Positions 1 to 10,574 of a DNA stretch of 11,960 nt are shown here, one piece after another. The notes under the pieces are model-generated. The model was not told the DNA's origin. It searched no databases and saw nothing but the letters and a program-made list of their open reading frames with translations. This stretch comes from JBEVNX01 sp040507895 (lineage in GTDB: Bacteria; Desulfobacterota; Binatia; JACPRU01): the NCBI GenBank assembly GCA_040507895.1, contig JBEVNX010000019.1, positions 1-11,960 of the forward strand, given 5' to 3'. The stretch's first letter is position 1. Each line of letters opens with the position of its first letter. The translations under genes and the position numbers were made by a program.

Positions 1-100
1 CCCCACCCGGGGGGGCGCGGGCCCGCCCCGCGCCGCGACCGATCCCGCTCCCGGCGCCCGTGACGAGGACCGTCTTGCCCGTCAGGTCCGAGACGTCCAT
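1..100 (-). CDS. short-chain dehydrogenase/reductase (SDR), N-terminal fragment
   Basis: This partial gene runs off the left edge, and only about 33 residues are present. The ATG at 98-100 opens a protein beginning MDVSDLTGKTVLVTGAGSG followed by IGRG. That is the first beta strand and the TGxxxGIG dinucleotide-binding loop of classical SDR oxidoreductases, which use NAD(H) or NADP(H). The catalytic Ser-Tyr-Lys residues lie outside the window, so the substrate is unknown. The start is 13 bases after the HIT gene's stop, so it looks like the next gene of the same minus-strand operon. The upstream Shine-Dalgarno is weak (AAGG at about 15 bases). After the glycine loop the translation turns into Gly/Arg/Ala/Pro-rich text encoded by runs of G and C (positions 1-50), unlike the usual helix of SDRs. 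This may be poor sequence at a contig end. Confidence 0.72.
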   Translation of the reverse strand, partial: MDVSDLTGKTVLVTGAGSGIGRGAGRARAPPGG

Positions 101-113
101 GCGGCGCGGCGCC

Positions 114-482
114 TTATCGGCGCGTCGGAATCACGTGCCGCACGCCGCCACGCGGTGCCGGGTGGTCGCCCCGGTAGCGCGGAATCAAATGCCAGTGCAT
201 GTGCTCGATCGACTGGCCCGCGGCCGCGCCGTCGTTGACGCCAATGTTGAAACCGTCGGGTTGATGCTCCGCTCGCTGTCGCTCGTGCTCGGCACGAAGC
301 AGCGCGTAGCACGCCGCGACTTCGGCGTCGGTCAGATCGAAGAAGCTCGTGCAGTGGCGCTTCGGCACCACCAGCGTGTGACCCTTGGAGGCCGGCTCGC
401 GATCACGCAGTGCTGCGGCGAGCTCGTTCTCCGCCACCACCCTCGCGCCCAGCTGACAAAACGGACAGTTTTCCGGGGTCAT
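114..482 (-). CDS. HIT-family nucleotide hydrolase/transferase
   Basis: This is a histidine-triad protein of 122 residues, the normal length for small bacterial HIT proteins. The defining motif HMHWHLIPR supplies H94, H96 and H98. By family knowledge the middle histidine is the nucleophile that attacks the alpha-phosphate of nucleotide substrates (AMP-lysine-like phosphoramidates or dinucleoside polyphosphates). Upstream conserved elements are visible: GHTLVVPKRH (34-43), the GFNIGVNDG strand (77-85) and GQSIEH (89-94). An N-terminal CPFC (C6, C9) resembles the zinc-binding CxxC seen in one subclass. The protein is cytoplasmic, with no signal peptide. The start at 482 is supported by a strong GGAGG 6-7 bases upstream, within the 13-base gap after the gltD stop. 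The gene is therefore very likely co-transcribed with gltBD. The family assignment is firm; the exact substrate cannot be read from sequence. Confidence 0.93.
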   Translation of the reverse strand: MTPENCPFCQLGARVVAENELAAALRDREPASKGHTLVVPKRHCTSFFDLTDAEVAACYALLRAEHERQRAEHQPDGFNIGVNDGAAAGQSIEHMHWHLIPRYRGDHPAPRGGVRHVIPTRR

Positions 483-495
483 TCGTTCCTCCCGC

Positions 496-1941
496 TCAGG
501 CGATCGGGCTCGATGGAATGTGCGACTCCCCCATCAGAAAGGCGTCTATCCCGCGCGCCGCCTCGCGCCCTTCCCAGATCGCCCACACGACCAACGATTG
601 TCCGCGCCGCAGATCGCCGCAGGCGAACACGCCGGGGACGCTGGTCATGTAGTTGGCATCGGCGGCGGCGTTGCCGCGCTCGTCGAGCTTGACGCCGAGG
701 TCGGTGATCGGACCGCCGCGCTCGGGGCCGAGGAAGCCGAGGGCCAGAAGGACCAGATCGCAGTCGATGGTGAACTCGCTGTCTGGAATCTCGACCATCC
801 GCGGGCGCCCGTTGTCGCCCGCCAGCCATTCAAGCCGGACGGCGTGCAGCCGCTTCACCTTGCCGCTCTCGCCGCTGAAGTGCTTGGTGTTGATGGAGAA
901 GTCGCGGAGCACGCCCTCCTCGTGGGAGCTCGAGGTGCGGAAGATCATCGGCCAGTAGGGCCACGGCATGTCGGCGGTGCGCTCATCGGGAGGCCGCGGC
1001 AGCAGCTCGAACTGATGAACCGAGATCGCGCCCTGGCGGTTCGATGTTCCGAGACAATCCGACCCTGTGTCGCCGCCGCCCAGGATGACGACGTGCTTGC
1101 CCTTCGCGGTCAGTTGGTTCGCAACCGTGTCGCCGGCCACGACCTTGTTCTGTTGAGGCAGAAACTCCATTGCGAAATGAATGCCGTCGAGATCGCGGCC
1201 GGGGATCGACAGATCACGCGGTTGGGTCGCCCCGCCGGCGAGACAGATCGCGTCGAAGGACGTCCGCAGATCGGAGGTCGGCACATCGAAGCCGACGCTG
1301 GTGGAGGTGACGAACGTCACTCCTTCCGCCTTCATTTGCTCCATGCGCCGATCGACCAGATGCTTCTCCATCTTGAAGTCGGGAATGCCGTAGCGAAGCA
1401 AACCGCCGATGCGGTCGGCCCGCTCGTACACCGCGACCGCATGGCCGGCACGCGCCAGCTGTTGCGCGCAGGCCATGCCGGCCGGTCCGGAGCCGACGAC
1501 GGCGACGCGCTTGCCGCTCGGCCGAGGCGGCGGCTGCGGCGTCACCCAGCCCTCCGCGAACGCGTGATCGATGATCTGCTTCTCGATCTGCTTGATCGTC
1601 ACCGGATCGTCGTTGATGTTCAGTACGCACGCTTCCTCGCAAGGGGCCGGGCAGACGCGGCCGGTGAACTCGGGGAAGTTGTTCGTGGAATGAAGGCGCT
1701 GGATCGCTTCCCTCCAGTGACCGCGATACACGAGATCGTTCCAATCCGGGATGATGTTCCCGAGGGGACAGCCCTTGTGACAAAAGGGAATGCCGCAATC
1801 CATGCAGCGCGCGCCCTGCTGGCGGAGCTTGTCCTCCGCGAGCTTGCCCTCAAGCTCTCGCCAGTCCTTCAGCCGCTCTTCGATCGGCCGCCGCAGCGGC
1901 ATCTCGCGAGGGATCTCCATGAATCCTGTGATCTTGCCCAT
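496..1941 (-). CDS. gltD: glutamate synthase (NADPH) small subunit GltD
   Basis: GltD is the beta subunit of bacterial glutamate synthase. It oxidises NAD(P)H and passes electrons through FAD and Fe-S clusters to the FMN of GltB for reduction of 2-iminoglutarate. It has 481 residues, typical for the family. The N-terminal ferredoxin-like region has two cysteine groups, C46/C49/C54/C58 (CMDCGIPFCHKGC) and C97/C101/C105 (CPAPCEEAC), as expected for the two [4Fe-4S] clusters. The FAD-binding GSGPAG is at 150-155, followed by ERADRIGGLLRYGIP. The NADPH-site glycine loop GGGDTGSD is at 288-295. The C-terminal GVFACGDLRRGQSLVVWAI is the second FAD contact. The ATG at 1941 gives the conserved start MGKITGF with an AAGGG just upstream. 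It is separated from gltB by an unusually long 146-base spacer and lies 13 bases before the HIT gene. Confidence 0.97.
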   Translation of the reverse strand: MGKITGFMEIPREMPLRRPIEERLKDWRELEGKLAEDKLRQQGARCMDCGIPFCHKGCPLGNIIPDWNDLVYRGHWREAIQRLHSTNNFPEFTGRVCPAPCEEACVLNINDDPVTIKQIEKQIIDHAFAEGWVTPQPPPRPSGKRVAVVGSGPAGMACAQQLARAGHAVAVYERADRIGGLLRYGIPDFKMEKHLVDRRMEQMKAEGVTFVTSTSVGFDVPTSDLRTSFDAICLAGGATQPRDLSIPGRDLDGIHFAMEFLPQQNKVVAGDTVANQLTAKGKHVVILGGGDTGSDCLGTSNRQGAISVHQFELLPRPPDERTADMPWPYWPMIFRTSSSHEEGVLRDFSINTKHFSGESGKVKRLHAVRLEWLAGDNGRPRMVEIPDSEFTIDCDLVLLALGFLGPERGGPITDLGVKLDERGNAAADANYMTSVPGVFACGDLRRGQSLVVWAIWEGREAARGIDAFLMGESHIPSSPIA

Positions 1942-2087
1942 GCCCTTGTCTCGGTGACCCTGCGCGGGGAAGGTGAAGGGTCGGCTGGGTCCGGACCTCT
2001 TCCCCGTCCATGGCGCCGATCCTTCACCTCCCCCGCGCCTGCCCCTGTTCTTTCTGAATCTCCTCCCGCCCGCGTCCCGCGGTGTCG
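1942..2087. other. gltB-gltD intergenic spacer with large inverted repeat
   Basis: This 146-base non-coding gap lies inside an otherwise tightly packed operon. It contains the 24-base imperfect inverted repeat described separately (1962-2038). The flanks are a GC-rich segment after the gltB stop (2039-2087) and a short 20-base leader before the gltD ATG with its AAGGG ribosome site (1942-1961). No convincing reading frame was seen. An ATG on the minus strand at 2009-2011 opens a frame that runs into gltD out of phase, and it has no family resemblance. Confidence 0.7.
1962..2038. repeat. 24-bp imperfect inverted repeat with 29-base loop
   Basis: The left arm 1962-1985 and right arm 2015-2038 are reverse complements at 22 of 24 positions. 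The core is AGGTGAAGG against CCTTCACCT. The two differences (1970/2030 and 1980/2020) leave one G-U wobble and one mismatch in either transcript. The 29-base loop contains a perfect 10-bp palindrome GGTCCGGACC (1988-1997). No T run follows on either strand, so it is not a textbook intrinsic terminator. In the gltBD mRNA it would form a large hairpin ending 20 bases before the gltD start. It may be an mRNA stability or processing element, or a copy of a dispersed extragenic palindrome. Confidence 0.8.
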
Positions 2088-6613
<4,526 letters not shown>

Positions 6614-6617
<4 letters not shown>

Positions 6618-7177
6618 GAGGCTACCCTCGGGCGCGTCGCCCCGTTTCGGCGCGCCTTCCTCTCGATTCCCGGGGTCTCCCCTCCGCCCCCCGCCGTCGC
6701 GAGGCGCGCGAGCCGCAACTGCGAGCGCTCCATGTTCGTCGACAGCACCACCATCGTCTCGGTCTTTTCGACGCCCTCGATCGAGCGGAGCCGGCTGATC
6801 AGCGCTTCAAGCGACGAGGTGTTGGCCGTTTTCACCTTGAGCAGCAGCGTGTACTCGCCCGTGACGTGATGACACTCGAGAACGTCTTCCATGGCGTGTA
6901 CCGCGCTCTCGAAGCGCTCGATGAGGCGCGGATGGCTCACGTACACGCCGATGAACGCGGTGATGTCCACGCCGAGACGCCGAGCATCGAGAATCGCGTG
7001 GTAGCCGCGAATGACGCCGTTGTCTTCGAGCTTCTTCACGCGCTCGATCACGGATGGCGGCGAAAGCCCGACCTGCTCGCCGATCTTGGCGAGCGACACC
7101 CGGCAATTGTCCTGCAGGATCGAGAGGATGCCGAGATCGATCTCGTCGAGCTCGATAGGCTCATTTCCTAATTTCAT
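6614..7177 (-). CDS. Lrp/AsnC-family transcriptional regulator
   Basis: This protein has 187 residues. It has an N-terminal winged helix-turn-helix (about 10-60): ELDEIDLGILSILQDN, then LAKIGEQVGLSPPSVIERVKKLE, the classic AsnC-type recognition helix. A RAM/AsnC ligand-binding domain follows (about 70-148) with HHVTGEYTLLLKVKTANT and VEKTETMVVLS. Family members bind DNA as dimers to octamers and sense amino acids. The last ~30 residues (158-187) are a Gly- and Arg-rich tail beyond the usual ~155 residues. It is the first gene of the gltBD operon and overlaps gltB by four bases, so it probably controls that operon and itself (inference). The ATG at 7177 has no good Shine-Dalgarno; the predicted transcription start is only about 20 bases away. 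The effector is unknown. Confidence 0.95.
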
Positions 7178-7195
7178 AAGGCCAACGTGCGAAAG

Positions 7196-7221
7196 TTCCG
7201 AATGGATATGAACAATTCGAA
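7196..7221. promoter_or_regulatory. candidate operator dyad at the regulator-gltBD promoter
   Basis: ATTCGAA at 7215-7221 faces TTCCGAAT at 7196-7203 as an inverted repeat with one inserted base. It overlaps the predicted -10 region and transcription start of the Lrp-family gene. Lrp/AsnC proteins commonly bind degenerate AT-rich dyads of about 15 bp at their own promoters, so this is a plausible autoregulatory site. The match is imperfect and short. Confidence 0.3.
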
Positions 7222-7232
7222 GCGTCTGTCAA
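7203..7232 (-). promoter_or_regulatory. sigma70-type promoter for the Lrp-family regulator / gltBD operon
   Basis: On the minus strand a perfect -35 hexamer TTGACA (7227-7232) is followed, 17-18 bases on, by ATATCC/TATCCA (7203-7209) as a weak -10. Transcription would start near 7196, giving a leader of about 20 bases before the ATG at 7177. The segment is visibly more AT-rich than its surroundings. It is the only strong promoter-like sequence seen upstream of the operon. Confidence 0.6.
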
Positions 7233-7246
7233 GCTTTCTTAGGAGA

Positions 7247-7281
7247 AGTCGCGATTCGACGCAATGCGTCGAGGGACGACT
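7247..7281 (-). terminator. candidate terminator dyad after the lipoprotein gene
   Basis: A 17-base dyad TCGACGCAATGCGTCGA (7256-7272) has 8 paired bases on each side of a central A. It is enclosed by a second pair, AGTCG (7247-7251) with CGACT (7277-7281), across 4-base internal loops. It begins at the stop codon of the PQQ-type lipoprotein gene and is followed on the minus strand by a pyrimidine-rich stretch (CTTCTCCT), not a clean U run. It lies just upstream of the next promoter. A terminator is the likeliest reading; an operator is the alternative. Confidence 0.5.
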
Positions 7282-8393
7282 CACTTAGCGTAGGTGATGC
7301 GGTAGATGGCTCCGGCCTTGTCGTCGGATACGAGCAACGCACCGTCGGGCGCCACGATCACGTCGACCGGCCGACCCCACGCGCTGCCGTTCGACTGGAG
7401 CCAGCCTTCCGCGAAGACCTCCACCCGCCTGTCGCCTCGCACGCCCGGGCGCGCCACGACCACGCGGTACCCGATCGGCTTCGTCCGGTTCCAGGATCCG
7501 TGCTCGGCGATGAAGATCTGGTTGCGATAGGCTTCGGGAAACATGCTGCCCGTGTAGAAGCGCATGCCGAGCGCGGCGACGTGTGCCCCGAGGTTGATCT
7601 CCGAAGGCGTGTACTGGCTGCAGTCGTGACCGGCGCCAAACTCCGGATCGGAGATGCCGCCCGCATGGCAATACGGGAACCCGAAGTGCATGCCGGCCTT
7701 CGGCGCGACGTTGACCTCGTCGGCGGGAACGTTGTCGCCGAGCAGATCGCGTCCGTTGTCGGTGAACCAGAGCTGCTTCGTCGTCGGGTCCCAGTCGAAG
7801 CCGACGCTGTTTCGCACGCCGCGAGCGAACAGCGACATGCTCGAGCCGTCAGGCTTCAGCCGGGTGATCGAGCTGTACGGCGGGTCGCGCTCGCAGACGT
7901 TACACGGCGCGCCGACCGCGACGTACAGGAACCCGTCCGGTCCGAAGCCGATAAACCTGGCTCCGTGCCAGCTGTCGCTCGGATAGGCCTCGGAGACGAC
8001 GACCGGCTTCGGCGGGTGCTCGAGCCGGCTCTCGATGTCGTCGAAGCGGAGGATGCGCGAGGCGGCCCCGACGTACAGCGCCTTGTCGTGAAACGCGACG
8101 CCGTTCGGCGAAGTGAGCTTCGCGGCGATGACGAGCCCCTGATCGGCGACCCCGTCGTGGTTCTTGTCCACGATCGCGTACACCACTCCCGCCCCTTGCG
8201 TGCCGACGAACAGCGTGCCGTTGCCTCCGAGAGCCATCTGGCGCGCGCCTGCGGCTCCGCCGGCGAAGAGGCTGATGCGAAATCCCGGCGGCAGCTTGAT
8301 CGTGTCGAGCGGATAGTCGCTCTTCTTCGGCTGCGCCGAGCAGGCGGGGAGCTGGAGAACGAGCAGAGCGACTGTGGTTCGCAATAGGCGCAT
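7281..8393 (-). CDS. PQQ-dependent sugar/sorbosone dehydrogenase-family lipoprotein
   Basis: This 370-residue secreted beta-propeller is of the soluble glucose/sorbosone dehydrogenase family (COG2133-like). Proteins of this family oxidise sugars or aldoses with PQQ in the periplasm, though many members are uncharacterised. The N-terminus MRLLRTTVALLVLQLPAC is a lipoprotein signal with lipobox LPAC (C18); Ser at +2 favours outer-membrane sorting in diderms. Propeller signatures are SWHGARFIGFGPDGFLYVAVG (141-161, in two parts SWHGARFIGF and GPDGFLYVAVG), RNSVGFDWDP (194-203), LWFTDNGRD (208-216), FIAEHGSWNR (294-303) and GRPVDVIVAPDGALLVSDD (340-358). An EF-hand-like DKNHDGVAD (76-84) may bind calcium. 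Four cysteines (164, 167, 242, 258) could form disulfides. The ATG at 8393 has AAGG about 6 bases upstream. It lies 50 bases after msrB on the same strand, so the two are likely co-transcribed. The actual substrate and PQQ use are not proven. Confidence 0.9.
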   Translation of the reverse strand: MRLLRTTVALLVLQLPACSAQPKKSDYPLDTIKLPPGFRISLFAGGAAGARQMALGGNGTLFVGTQGAGVVYAIVDKNHDGVADQGLVIAAKLTSPNGVAFHDKALYVGAASRILRFDDIESRLEHPPKPVVVSEAYPSDSWHGARFIGFGPDGFLYVAVGAPCNVCERDPPYSSITRLKPDGSSMSLFARGVRNSVGFDWDPTTKQLWFTDNGRDLLGDNVPADEVNVAPKAGMHFGFPYCHAGGISDPEFGAGHDCSQYTPSEINLGAHVAALGMRFYTGSMFPEAYRNQIFIAEHGSWNRTKPIGYRVVVARPGVRGDRRVEVFAEGWLQSNGSAWGRPVDVIVAPDGALLVSDDKAGAIYRITYAK

Positions 8394-8443
8394 GACGCCT
8401 TCTCGATTGGCGCCAGCGAGGCCGCGCCGTGGTCCGAGTGGAC

Positions 8444-8851
8444 TCAGCGCTCGGGCTTCTTGTCGAGCTTCAGCGCCAGCGAATTGATGCAGTAACGGAG
8501 ATTCGTCGGCGCAGGGCCATCCTCGAACACGTGGCCGAGGTGCGCGTCGCAGCGGCTACAGAGGGCCTCGACGCGGCGCATGCCGTGGCTGAGGTCGAGC
8601 TCCGTGGCAACCGCGTTCTCCGCGACGGGCTTCCAGAAGCTCGGCCACCCGGTGCCCGAGTCGAACTTGGTCTGCGAGCTGAACAGCTCGGCGCCACAGC
8701 ACACGCAGCGGTACATCCCCTCGCTCTTGCAATCGTGATACTCGCCGGTGAAGGCGCGCTCCGTCACCTTGCGGCGAGTCACCTCGAACTGATCGGGCCT
8801 CAGTTGCTCCTTCCACTCTTCCTCGGGCTTCGAAACCTTCTTGTCGGCCAT
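8444..8851 (-). CDS. msrB: methionine-R-sulfoxide reductase MsrB
   Basis: MsrB reduces the R epimer of methionine sulfoxide in proteins and is normally recycled by thioredoxin. This copy has 135 residues, typical for a single-domain bacterial MsrB, and no signal peptide, so it is cytoplasmic. Zinc ligands are C49/C52 (CVCC) and C98/C101 (CSRC). The catalytic cysteine is C121 in RYCINS, and the conserved LGHVFEDGP (105-113) is present. The position that holds the resolving cysteine in many MsrBs (GCGWPSF) is threonine here (GTGWPSF, T67), as in a known subset; another thiol, possibly C41, or thioredoxin itself would complete the cycle. The start at 8851 is backed by a near-perfect AGGAGGG (8856-8862). 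It is divergent from the SagB-type gene and upstream of the PQQ-type lipoprotein gene. Confidence 0.97.
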   Translation of the reverse strand: MADKKVSKPEEEWKEQLRPDQFEVTRRKVTERAFTGEYHDCKSEGMYRCVCCGAELFSSQTKFDSGTGWPSFWKPVAENAVATELDLSHGMRRVEALCSRCDAHLGHVFEDGPAPTNLRYCINSLALKLDKKPER

Positions 8852-8956
8852 GTCACCCTCCTATGCTATGTAGCGGGCTCTGCCAACGTGCGGAGCGTGC
8901 CGGCGTGGCGCGTGGTCGCAGGCCGCGCGGGCTCCCGAGCGAGAAGGGGAGAGAGC
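8852..8956. promoter_or_regulatory. divergent msrB / SagB-type intergenic region
   Basis: These 105 bases must hold promoters for both directions, but no strong hexamer pair stands out. TATGCT (8862-8867, plus strand) resembles a -10, with TTGTCG at a short 15-base spacing inside msrB. On the minus strand TTGGCA is followed by only weak -10 candidates. The region contains the two ribosome sites and an 11-base word also found before the Lrp-family gene. Confidence 0.4.
8944..8950 (+). promoter_or_regulatory. ribosome binding site deciding the SagB-type start
   Basis: AAGGGGA lies six bases upstream of the ATG at 8957. The frame stays open far upstream (to 8429), but that extension runs antisense through msrB and carries no family similarity. 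This site together with the conserved N-terminus FHEATKHS fixes the start at 8957. Confidence 0.75.
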
Positions 8957-10492
8957 ATGGGCAACGACGACGGCTTCGCGGCACGCGCCTTCCACGAAGC
9001 GACCAAGCACTCGCTCGAGTCGCTGCACGCCGAGCGGCACTTCCTCGACTGGGACAACATGCCGGCGCCCTTCAAGCTCTATCGCGGCCTGCCCGTCGAG
9101 CCGCTCCCGGCCTCCGAGGACCCTTCTGGCCATTCGGTGCTCGAGGCGATTCGTGCCGTCGAACCGCCCCGCCGTGCGGGCGAGCGCCCCGCACGGCTCG
9201 CGATCGCCCGGCTGCTCCACCACGCGCTCGGCATCCTGCGCTACCGCGCGCTCGCCGACGGCCGTTCGCACGAGTTCCGCGCCGCGCCGTGCACCGGGGC
9301 TCTCTACCACGTCGATGCCTATCTGGTGACGGCGGAGCTTCCCGACCTCACGGCGGGCGTCTACCAATACTCCCCGCGCGAGGCGGCGCTGCGACGGCTG
9401 CGGCCGGGGGACTGGCGGGGCGTGCTGGCAGACGCCAGCGGCGGCGAGCCGAGCGTCGCGCAGGCGCCCGCGATCGCCGTGCTAGCTTCCACCTACTGGC
9501 GCAACGCCTGGAAGTATCGGCGCCGGGCATACCGCCACGTGTTCTGGGACGGCGGTACGATCATCGCCCAGCTGCTCGCCCAGGCCGGCGCGGACGGCTG
9601 GCCAGCGAGCGTGGTGCTCGGCTTCGCGGATCGGGCCGTGGAGCAACTGTGCGCGCTCGACCGCGAACGCGAAGGAGTCGTTGCACTAGTTCCTCTCGGC
9701 AGCGGAGTACCGGCACCCGCGGCCATGGATCCTCCGCCCGTGTGCTTCGAGGTCGAGCCGTCGTCGAGCCGCGAGATCTCGTACCCGGAGATCGTCGAAG
9801 TTCACGCTCGAGGCGCTCTCGAGGACGGCGCGCGAGCGGCGGCGTGGCGGAGCTGCAGCCGTCCTCCGCCGCGCGTCCCCGACTCGCTGGGTCTGGCGCT
9901 CGACCTCGGCGCAGAAGACGCGTTCCCGACCGACGACCTCGACACGGTCATCCGCCGGCGGGGCTCCACGCGAATCTTCGATCATCGGGCAATCTCGCGC
10001 TCCACGCTCCACCACATTCTCGCCGCCGCGAGCGCGCCGGTACCCGCCGACTATCGCCGCGCCCCCAAGGAGTCGCTCGTCGACCTCTACCTCGTCGTCA
10101 ACGCGGTCGAGGGCGTCGAGCCGGGAGCTCATCGCTGGCACGTTGCGGAACGACGAATCGAGTGCTTGCGGCGAGGCGAGCGGCGGCGCGAGGCCGGGTA
10201 TCTCGCGCTCGGCCAGGCGCTCGGCGCCGATGCGGCGGTCGACGTCTACGCGATAGCCGACCTCGACCGCGTTCTCCCGGCCATGGGCACGCGCGGCTAT
10301 CGCGCGGCCACGCTCGACGGCGCCATCGCCGGGGGCCGGATCTATCTGGCCGCTTACGCCGAACACCTCGGAGCGACCGGCCTCACGTTCTTCGACGACG
10401 ACGTGGCGCGCTTCTTCCAACTCGATCCGAAACGCTTCGGCATCATGTTCCTCACGGCCGTCGGGCTTCCCGCGCGCGGCCTTCGAGCCTGA
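8957..10492 (+). CDS. standalone SagB/ThcOx-type dehydrogenase with two nitroreductase-fold halves
   Basis: This protein has 511 residues. The opening FHEATKHS (12-19) and LDWDNMPAPFKLYRG (30-44) are typical of standalone SagB-like proteins. The first nitroreductase-like half (about 80-250) has FRAAPCTGALYHVDAYLV (107-124), GVYQYSPREAALRRL (134-148) and KYRRRAYRHVFWDGG (186-200). The second half (about 325-505) has RRGSTRIFD (334-342), a flavin-phosphate-like Arg/Ser cluster, and GLTFFDDDVARFF (475-487) near its end. SagB/ThcOx enzymes are FMN dehydrogenases that oxidise azolines in RiPPs, but many paralogues stand alone and have unknown substrates. No cyclodehydratase, precursor peptide or transporter is visible here. 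The gene is divergent from msrB across 105 bases and ends at a strong hairpin. The usual PS in the first flavin loop reads PC (C112). The family assignment is good; the function is unknown. Confidence 0.87.
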   Translation: MGNDDGFAARAFHEATKHSLESLHAERHFLDWDNMPAPFKLYRGLPVEPLPASEDPSGHSVLEAIRAVEPPRRAGERPARLAIARLLHHALGILRYRALADGRSHEFRAAPCTGALYHVDAYLVTAELPDLTAGVYQYSPREAALRRLRPGDWRGVLADASGGEPSVAQAPAIAVLASTYWRNAWKYRRRAYRHVFWDGGTIIAQLLAQAGADGWPASVVLGFADRAVEQLCALDREREGVVALVPLGSGVPAPAAMDPPPVCFEVEPSSSREISYPEIVEVHARGALEDGARAAAWRSCSRPPPRVPDSLGLALDLGAEDAFPTDDLDTVIRRRGSTRIFDHRAISRSTLHHILAAASAPVPADYRRAPKESLVDLYLVVNAVEGVEPGAHRWHVAERRIECLRRGERRREAGYLALGQALGADAAVDVYAIADLDRVLPAMGTRGYRAATLDGAIAGGRIYLAAYAEHLGATGLTFFDDDVARFFQLDPKRFGIMFLTAVGLPARGLRA

Positions 10493-10508
10493 GGATCCAT
10501 CGCGGAGC

Positions 10509-10557
10509 GAAACAGGGGCGGAGTCGGGCGAGCCTCTCCCGACTCCGCTCCTGTTTC
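10509..10557. terminator. bidirectional hairpin terminator between convergent genes
   Basis: A 20-bp stem joins 10509-10528 with 10538-10557 across a 9-base loop; 19 pairs are Watson-Crick and one is G-U (10517/10549). The stem begins GAAACAGG and ends CCTGTTTC, so each transcript has a short U-containing 3' edge but no long U run. Its place between the stops of the SagB-type gene (10492) and the convergent hydrolase (10577) fits a shared terminator. This accounts for most of the 82-base gap. Confidence 0.85.
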
Positions 10558-10574
10558 AGTAGCGACAGGCCGCT

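Noticed and set aside
1962..2038. gltB-gltD repeat as an intrinsic terminator
   Set aside because: No U run follows on either strand, and it lies inside an operon whose downstream gene needs transcription; kept only as a repeat.
7893..7904. CNVC in the lipoprotein as a cytochrome c haem site
   Set aside because: Haem c attachment needs CxxCH; here Glu follows the second cysteine (CNVCE).
8429..8956. Upstream extension of the SagB-type frame to 8429
   Set aside because: It runs antisense through msrB and has no SagB similarity; the ATG at 8957 has a good ribosome site and starts at the conserved N-terminus.
9686..10420. Minus-strand frame opposite the SagB-type gene (244 residues)
   Set aside because: It is antisense to a well-supported gene and has no family features or ribosome site.
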